This document shows, piece after piece, positions 14,550 to 19,612 of a stretch of DNA of 19,612 nucleotides. Location: the NCBI GenBank assembly GCA_937937835.1, contig CALDBJ010000005.1:1-19612 (forward strand), given 5' to 3'. A program made the translations under genes and the position numbers. Under the pieces are notes generated by a model. It was given only the letters and a program-made list of their open reading frames with translations, ran no database searches and was not told the DNA's origin. This stretch comes from an uncultured Collinsella sp. (GTDB lineage: Bacteria > Actinomycetota > Coriobacteriia > Coriobacteriales > Coriobacteriaceae). The first letter of the stretch is position 1, and the number at the start of each line of letters is the position of its first letter.

Positions 14550-17500
14550 ATGGATCTTTCGACTTTGATGCCGCAACAGCTGCAGATTGTCAAAACGCTC
14601 GACCGTCCGCTGTTTGTCTCGGCGGGCGCCGGTTCGGGCAAGACCTTTACCCTCACGCGTCGCATCGTCTACGCGCTCTCGCCTGAATCCGGTCCGTTCG
14701 TTGAACATCTTGACCAGGTGCTCGCCATTACCTTTACCAAAGATGCCGCGGCCGAGATCCGTGACCGCGTGCGCCGTGCGCTTATCGACGAGGGCATGGA
14801 CGAGGAAGCACTGACCGTCGACGACGCGTGGATCTCGACCATTCACGGCATGTGCTCGCGTATCCTGCGCGCGCATGCGCTGGAGCTGGGCATCGACCCC
14901 GAGTTCACGGTGCTCACCGATACCGACGAGCTTATGGACCAGGCTGTTGAGCATGTGTTGGCCCGCGCGACGGCGCCCGATGCCGCCCCCGAGCTCGCGG
15001 CATCGCTCAAGGCCCTCTATGCCTGGTATCCCATGGCGGGCGAGGGCGGTTCCTTTGGCGCTGGCGCGACCATCAAGGGCCTGGTGCGCGACCTGCTGGA
15101 GCTGTCGAGCCAGTTGCCGGGCGGTATGGACGACGTGTGCGTGGCGCGCGGGCAGGCCGATACCTCGGCACTCGCCGATGCCTATCGCGCGGCGCTGGGC
15201 GCAAGCAAGGCCGCGACCGAGAAGGCGCAGATGGCACTCGACGCCATTGACGCGTTCGAGGCGAGCGGCAAGACCATGGCCGATGCAGCGCGACTCATGA
15301 TGTCGTGCACCATGCCGCGCGCGAGCAAGGCATTCCCTAAGGAGCAGGTCGAGCTGCTCAAGGCCGAGGCCGCCGATGCGTTTATCAATATCGTGCTTGC
15401 CTGCGGTGGCCCGGCGCTCGATGCGCTGGTGGGCCTGGCCCGTTCCGTGGAGGCTGAGTATCGCGCGCTGAAGGCTGCCCAGTCCGCCCTCGATAATAAC
15501 GACCTGCTGCGTATGGCCTACGAGGCCCTGCGCGATTACCCTGCCATCCGTGCTGCGTACGAGGGCCGCTTTAAGATGGTCATGATCGATGAGTTTCAGG
15601 ATACCGACCAGATGCAGGTCGATCTGATACGCTACCTGACGGGTGCGGGGGAGCGCGCGCTGTGCACCGTGGGCGATGCGCAGCAGTCCATCTATCGCTT
15701 CCGTGGCGCCGAGGTCGAGGTGTTCCGTCGTCAGGAGCGCAAGGTGGGCTCGTCTGCCGCGCCCGAGGCGACTGCCGTGGCCGATGCCCCTGCCGGCGAA
15801 CTCGTCAAACTCGTGCGCAACTTCCGCAGCCATGACGAGGTGCTGCGTTACGTGGCACGCGTCTTCGACGGCGATGACGGCGGCCTGATGCAGGGCTTTT
15901 TGGATCTTGAGGCGAGCGACGGACGCAAGGACACGCTGGTGGCGGACGCCTCGCGCCGCCAGGCCCTCTTTGTTGCCGGCGGCAGTATGCAGGAGCGCAC
16001 ACAGGCCAAGGCCCGCGCGATCGCCGAGCGCTTCCGCGCGCTTGCCGATGCCGGCCAGCCCCAGGGCGGCATGGTACTGCTGCTGGGCCGCATGACCAAC
16101 GCCGATGTCTACGCCCAGGCCTTCCGCGATCAGGGGCTCGACTGCGTCATCGCAGGCGGCTCGGTCTTTGCCCAGGCAGTCGAGGTGCAGACGGTGCGTG
16201 CCCTGGTCTGCGCGCTCGCCAATCCGGCCGATACGGCGCAGGGCCTTATGCCGCTGCTCGCCTCGCCGATGTTTGCGCTCGGCGCCCAGGAGTTCCTGGC
16301 GCTGGCGACCAAGCTCGATGGCGAGACGGGGGAGACCTCGCGCCGGAATATCGACATGGGCATCATGAGCGATTCCGATGTGCCGGGCTTGCAGGGCTTG
16401 CCGCTTGTGACGCGTGCCCGCGAGGTGCTGCGCTACGCACTGCGTCGCGTGGGGCGTGATTCGTTCGCCGCCATCGCGCGCGACGCGGTCAATGCCTCCG
16501 GCTGGTTCGTGCGCCTGGCGCAGCGCGGCCCCGAGGGCAAGGCCATTGCCGCCAACGTGCTCAAGGCGCTCGACGCCGTGGCTGAGGCTGAGGCCGAGTT
16601 CGGCAACTCGCCGCGTTCCATCGCGCTGGCCTTCGATCGCTTTCTGGCGGGCAAGGAAGCCCCGGGTGCCCTCAACGAGGAGGGCGACGGCGCGGTGCGC
16701 ATCATGACGGTGCACGCCTCCAAGGGCCTGGAATATCCGGTCGTGGCGGTTGCGGAGTGCTTTGGCGTGCGTAAGTCCTCGGGTGCTGCACGGATGGGTC
16801 GCGTCGAGGGCGGAGCGCAGGTCGTGGCGCTGCCGGCACGCTTCGACGGCGTTAAACTCGCGGACGGCACGTTCGTGAAGGGCGACGACGTTAAAAAGCA
16901 GTTTGAGCATGCGTTTAAGGGCAAGGGCACGTCGCTGTGGCTGCCGCCGGAGCTCATGGAGGACGTCTGCGCGACGGGTTCTCCCGCCGAGGCATTTGCT
17001 CGCCTGCGCAACGACGACCTGCAGCTCTCGCTCGAGGAGCGGGCCCGTCTGCTCTATGTGGCCATGACGCGTGCGCGTGAGCTGGTCATTCTGGCGATGG
17101 ATGCCGGCGTGAGCCGTGGCAAGGTGACGGCGCCGACCTTCGACGTCGAGACCGATCTGACCTATGACGTGCTGCGCCGTATTTTGCCGACCGACGCTCT
17201 GGATATGCCGCAGCTCGATGCCGACCGCCTGGTGTTCGACAACTCCCAGCCGGGCGACTACGAGCTCATTTCGCTCGCGGACTTTACCTTTGGCGAGCAG
17301 GCGTTTGAGGCCAACGCTTCGCTGGATGCCGAGGGCAGGCTTGTCCGCGGCGATGCGGAGTCGGAGGGTGCCGGTGCAGATGCCCGTGCCGCCGTTCCCG
17401 GTCCTGCCGACCCCGAGCCCGATGCGTTTGAGCTCGTGTATCCCCAGGCGGTGGGCGTGCGCATGGGCACCTGCCCGTATCCGGCGCGCGATTCGTACAG

Positions 17501-18182
17501 CTACTCGTCAATTGCCGCGGCGCTTCATGCCGAGTCCGAGGACCGTGCCGCCGAGGCGCGCGTGCCCATGGACGAGACTGGCGATGATGCGGAGTCGGAT
17601 GGTTCTGAGATGACGGATGCAGACGTGGCCGCCGTTGAACCCGCTGGCAACCCCATGGCGCTGGGCTCGGCCTTCCACGCTGCCTGCCAGTGGCTGATCG
17701 AGATGGGTGCCGATGCGCTGCCCGCTGAGCGTGCCGATGCGCTGGCGCGCCTGTGGCGCCTGACGCCGGAGCAGCGCGAACGCTTCGACGTTGCCCTGGA
17801 CCGCTGGCTCAAGTCGGCTGTTCGTGCCGACCTGCTCGCGTGGCCGTGCGTTCGCGCCGAGGTGCCGTTCTTTTCGCTGGGCTGCGAGGACGAGGACATC
17901 GCCCGCTACGGTGCCTATGCCGAAGGCGCCATCGACGCTTTGGCGACGAACCCGGCCGATCCGTCGCGCGCACTGGTCATCGATTACAAGACGGGTGGCA
18001 CGCCGGATGAGACGCCGGACCAGCTGCTCGAGAAGCACGCCCTGCAGGCGCGCGTCTACGCCGATGTTCTGCACAAGGCGGGCTTTGAGGCCGTGACCGT
18101 CAAGTTCGTCCGCGTGGAGCAGCCGGATCCAACCATCTTCGTCGAACCCGCCGAACCTCAAGTAGTCACCTACAACCTTTAG
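14550..18182 (+). CDS. addA: AddA-like UvrD-family helicase/nuclease
   Basis: 1210 residues, close to Bacillus AddA (about 1232). It is the ATP-driven motor and second nuclease of the AddAB complex. Superfamily 1 helicase motifs are complete: Q motif near 9-10, Walker A SAGAGSGKT (24-32), motif Ia ITFTKDAAAEI, motif II IDEFQDTD (D347, E348), motif III GDAQQSIYRFRG (375-386), LVRNFRSHDEV, motif V TVHASKGLEY (720-729) and motif VI YVAMTRARE (836-844). The C-terminal nuclease has LGSAFHAA, EGAIDAL (D1129) and VIDYKTGG (D1145, K1147). An acidic, Ala/Asp-rich region precedes it. The Shine-Dalgarno AAGGAGGG (14531-14538) lies inside the end of addB, so translation is probably coupled. A palindromic repeat begins 13 bases after the stop. 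Confidence 0.95.
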   Translation: MDLSTLMPQQLQIVKTLDRPLFVSAGAGSGKTFTLTRRIVYALSPESGPFVEHLDQVLAITFTKDAAAEIRDRVRRALIDEGMDEEALTVDDAWISTIHGMCSRILRAHALELGIDPEFTVLTDTDELMDQAVEHVLARATAPDAAPELAASLKALYAWYPMAGEGGSFGAGATIKGLVRDLLELSSQLPGGMDDVCVARGQADTSALADAYRAALGASKAATEKAQMALDAIDAFEASGKTMADAARLMMSCTMPRASKAFPKEQVELLKAEAADAFINIVLACGGPALDALVGLARSVEAEYRALKAAQSALDNNDLLRMAYEALRDYPAIRAAYEGRFKMVMIDEFQDTDQMQVDLIRYLTGAGERALCTVGDAQQSIYRFRGAEVEVFRRQERKVGSSAAPEATAVADAPAGELVKLVRNFRSHDEVLRYVARVFDGDDGGLMQGFLDLEASDGRKDTLVADASRRQALFVAGGSMQERTQAKARAIAERFRALADAGQPQGGMVLLLGRMTNADVYAQAFRDQGLDCVIAGGSVFAQAVEVQTVRALVCALANPADTAQGLMPLLASPMFALGAQEFLALATKLDGETGETSRRNIDMGIMSDSDVPGLQGLPLVTRAREVLRYALRRVGRDSFAAIARDAVNASGWFVRLAQRGPEGKAIAANVLKALDAVAEAEAEFGNSPRSIALAFDRFLAGKEAPGALNEEGDGAVRIMTVHASKGLEYPVVAVAECFGVRKSSGAARMGRVEGGAQVVALPARFDGVKLADGTFVKGDDVKKQFEHAFKGKGTSLWLPPELMEDVCATGSPAEAFARLRNDDLQLSLEERARLLYVAMTRARELVILAMDAGVSRGKVTAPTFDVETDLTYDVLRRILPTDALDMPQLDADRLVFDNSQPGDYELISLADFTFGEQAFEANASLDAEGRLVRGDAESEGAGADARAAVPGPADPEPDAFELVYPQAVGVRMGTCPYPARDSYSYSSIAAALHAESEDRAAEARVPMDETGDDAESDGSEMTDADVAAVEPAGNPMALGSAFHAACQWLIEMGADALPAERADALARLWRLTPEQRERFDVALDRWLKSAVRADLLAWPCVRAEVPFFSLGCEDEDIARYGAYAEGAIDALATNPADPSRALVIDYKTGGTPDETPDQLLEKHALQARVYADVLHKAGFEAVTVKFVRVEQPDPTIFVEPAEPQVVTYNL

Positions 18183-18194
18183 CCCTCAGATAAC

Positions 18195-18257
18195 TTGCGG
18201 TGGAATACGGACTGTTTTGGCCAAAAAAGCCGCCAAACAGTCCGCATTTCACCGCAA
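18195..18257. repeat. 23-bp-arm palindromic repeat downstream of addA
   Basis: Arms 18195-18217 and 18235-18257 pair at 21 of 23 positions, with one of the two exceptions a G·U on the plus strand and the other A opposite C. The 17-base centre is TTGGCCAAAA-like and differs from that of 7150-7212, while the arms are nearly identical between the two loci (21 of 23 positions, left arm to left arm). It lies between addA and the DUF3284 gene; the promoter-like TACAAT of the latter is 23 bases further on. Confidence 0.8.
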
Positions 18258-18279
18258 CGCATGGGAGAGCCTGGGGCGG

Positions 18280-18285
18280 TACAAT
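18280..18285 (+). promoter_or_regulatory. Candidate -10 box for the DUF3284 gene
   Basis: TACAAT is 33 bases upstream of the ATG. The -35 position would touch the end of the palindromic repeat and shows no good hexamer. Confidence 0.35.
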
Positions 18286-18318
18286 GGCTCGAACGGTTCA
18301 AACGAATAAGGAGCCATC

Positions 18319-18828
18319 ATGCAGCTCACCAAAACGCTTAAGGTGACGCCGGAGGAGCTTTTTGACGCTCTGGCGGGGTCCATCATGCAGGATATCGAGA
18401 ACGCCACGGGCAAGCGTCCCAGCCGCAACAAGCTCAACGGCTATAAGTACGAGAAGCGCGCCCAGTCCGCAAAAGGCAAGGCCAAGGGCACGGCGATCAA
18501 GGTTAAGATTAAGCACTTTGACTACCCGTGTCTCTATGAGGTCCGTTTTCAGTATGCGGCGGGCATCAATACCATGCGCTATGAGGCTGCACCTGCTGGC
18601 GATGGTGCCTGCGAGCTCACCTATACCGAGGATTTTCAGGGTGTGGGTGGCAACACGTCTGGCACGCGCGGCAAGCTCGGCCTCTTCTTCTATGAGCGCA
18701 AGCTCAAGAGCCACGCCAACCAGACGATTGATCAAATCGTCAAATACATCGAGGGTGAGCACCGCGTAAAGGCTAATCCCGCCTTCGCCGATGATACTGC
18801 CGAAAACGCTTCGGATGTATTCCAGTGA
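18319..18828 (+). CDS. DUF3284 domain-containing protein
   Basis: 169 residues, soluble, with no signal peptide or membrane segment. The start QLTKTLKVTPEELFDALAGS, a basic RNKLNGYKYEKRAQSAKG segment, and the later ELTYTEDFQG and FFYERKLKSHANQTIDQIVKYI stretches fit DUF3284 (PF11687), a family of unknown function that looks like a small SRPBCC-type alpha/beta fold. In Firmicutes, members often sit near sugar PTS or glycosidase genes; no such gene is nearby here. ATG 18319 follows AAGGAG at 18309-18314. It appears to have its own promoter after the repeat. No terminator is visible after the stop. The family call comes from pattern memory and is less certain than the others. Confidence 0.72.
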   Translation: MQLTKTLKVTPEELFDALAGSIMQDIENATGKRPSRNKLNGYKYEKRAQSAKGKAKGTAIKVKIKHFDYPCLYEVRFQYAAGINTMRYEAAPAGDGACELTYTEDFQGVGGNTSGTRGKLGLFFYERKLKSHANQTIDQIVKYIEGEHRVKANPAFADDTAENASDVFQ

Positions 18829-18835
18829 TACCCTG

Positions 18836-18961
18836 TGCAAAAGCTTTACCGCTCTTCACATCAACTGTAAACACTTCAGACTTCGAGTCAGTAGCGAGCG
18901 ACCTGACAAAATTAGTTGATGGAAGTGCCAAATGAATAAGAATGCCACTGCGCAGCTGCAC
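18836..18961 (-). pseudogene. Possible gene remnant on the minus strand at the MFS boundary
   Basis: The minus-strand frame from ATG 18961 reads LPSTNFVRSLATDSKSEVF and then TVDVKSGKAFAQGI, with ordinary amino-acid composition, unlike the Arg/Pro-rich shadows elsewhere. It covers the gap between the DUF3284 gene and the MFS gene, then continues as arginine-rich nonsense antisense to the DUF3284 end. I do not recognise a family. It may be the remains of a gene lost at an insertion or rearrangement junction, or chance. Confidence 0.2.
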
Positions 18962-19612
18962 ATCTATTCCGCCTTTTTCGTTCTCGCGGGATTTGTTTTA
19001 AATCGGGGAGTGTTTCTACTTTTCCTTGCGGATAAAGGAATGTCTGTCACGGAAATCGCGCTTTATCAAGCCCTGTACAACATTGCAACGGTCGCCCTCG
19101 AGCTACCAACAGGGCTGGTAGGCGATTTCTTTGGAAAGAAGTTCTCGATTCAAGTGGGCGTTCTGCTTCTTTTCTTCCATACGGCTGGCATGCTGCTGCT
19201 CTCAGGCCCCTTTCTCGTCGCGCTTTCCCTTGTTGAGGCACTCGCCTACTCCCTTCAATCGGGATCCGAACAAGCACTTTTATATGAAATTGCCCGAAAT
19301 GCCGGTCAAGGAGAGCGCTTCCTCACCATCAACGCTCAGCTGCTCGCCGCGCAATCAATCGCGACGGGAGTGGCAATCGTACTTGGATCATTCATTGCCC
19401 AAATATCTTGGAGTGCACTCTACGTATGCGTTTCCGTTTTCTATCTTCTGCAGCTTTTCCTTCTGTATCCCATTGAGAGGATGGAAGCGACCCATTCCAA
19501 AAACTCTGGGGAGGAAAGGTTTGACGTAGCCAAGATCTTCAGACGCGAAACCTGGTGCATTGGAGAATCCGCTTTTGCGGTATTGCTTCTTCTAATCGGC
19601 ACAAGCATGCTC
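18932..19612 (+). CDS. MFS transporter, N-terminal part (cut by window end)
   Basis: 227 codons from ATG 18932 remain open at the window edge, about half of a typical 400-residue major facilitator protein. Hydrophobic segments alternate with short loops, and loop 2-3 carries ELPTGLVGDFFGKK, an MFS motif A variant (GxxxDxxGxx). The segment ends after the start of the sixth or seventh helix. Substrate cannot be told; such proteins often export drugs or peptides. The GGAAG at 18921-18925 is a modest ribosome-binding site, and an in-frame stop at 18917-18919 limits the start. Codon use is unlike the rest of the window: TTA, CTA, AGA, AGG and ATA codons and many A/T-ending codons appear, which suggests horizontal acquisition. 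Confidence 0.85.
   Translation, partial: MNKNATAQLHIYSAFFVLAGFVLNRGVFLLFLADKGMSVTEIALYQALYNIATVALELPTGLVGDFFGKKFSIQVGVLLLFFHTAGMLLLSGPFLVALSLVEALAYSLQSGSEQALLYEIARNAGQGERFLTINAQLLAAQSIATGVAIVLGSFIAQISWSALYVCVSVFYLLQLFLLYPIERMEATHSKNSGEERFDVAKIFRRETWCIGESAFAVLLLLIGTSML

Noticed and set aside
13629..16910. 1093-codon open frame on the minus strand, antisense to addB and addA
   Set aside because: It lies wholly opposite two well-supported genes with complete catalytic motifs. Its product is rich in Arg, His, Ala, Gly and Leu with no recognisable domain, as expected of a shadow frame in GC-rich, codon-biased DNA.

Overview
The window is high-GC bacterial chromosome that reads like a gut coriobacterium, most likely Collinsella or a close relative. 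This is inferred from the strongly C/G-ending codons, the gene repertoire (FucO-type reductase, M42 peptidase, CysK next to an Rrf2 regulator, YerC/YecD beside an AddBA pair, a DUF3284 protein) and from palindromic intergenic repeats with GGGAC/GTCCC cores. I could not run a search, so the genus is a judgement. I find no rRNA, tRNA, CRISPR array, prophage or intact transposase.

Layout. 1-1006: a palindromic repeat, then a CPBP-type membrane protease whose stop codon overlaps the stop codon of the convergent ygiQ-like radical SAM gene (1003-3144, minus). 3145-4150: a hairpin repeat, a DUF1275/YoaK membrane protein and a hairpin terminator. 4166-5531: fucO-like lactaldehyde reductase with a possible paired operator upstream and a clear terminator downstream. 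5532-6050: a roughly 520-bp non-coding stretch holding an inverted-repeat-bounded segment (5608-5839), nested hairpins and short flanking repeats. 6051-7094: an M42 aminopeptidase. 7150-7212: a perfect 23-bp-arm palindrome between convergent genes. 7231-10132: a sulfur-metabolism group, mnmA and cysK on the minus strand with a divergent four-cysteine Rrf2 regulator. 10274-10639: a small YvlD-type holin-like membrane protein on the minus strand. 10828-11314: a YerC/YecD TrpR-like regulator preceded by a Trp-containing leader ORF and followed by a terminator. 11448-18182: addB and addA, a tightly coupled helicase-nuclease operon. 18195-18257: a second copy of the 7150-7212 repeat family. 18319-18828: DUF3284. 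18932-end: the start of an MFS transporter with clearly different codon use, cut by the window edge.

How the genes fit together. CysK makes cysteine, the sulfur source for MnmA-dependent tRNA 2-thiolation, and the adjacent Rrf2 protein is a plausible cysteine or Fe-S-responsive regulator; an operator-like dyad overlaps the likely cysK promoter. AddB and AddA form a double-strand-break resection machine; this AddB appears to lack two of the three C-terminal cysteines that normally bind the Fe-S cluster. The other genes look like independent housekeeping loci, most with their own promoter-like or terminator signals.

I did not find an obviously new multi-gene system. The least explained parts are the palindromic repeat family, the 5608-5839 structured segment, the leader ORF before yerC, and the promoter placed inside the terminator hairpin in front of mnmA.
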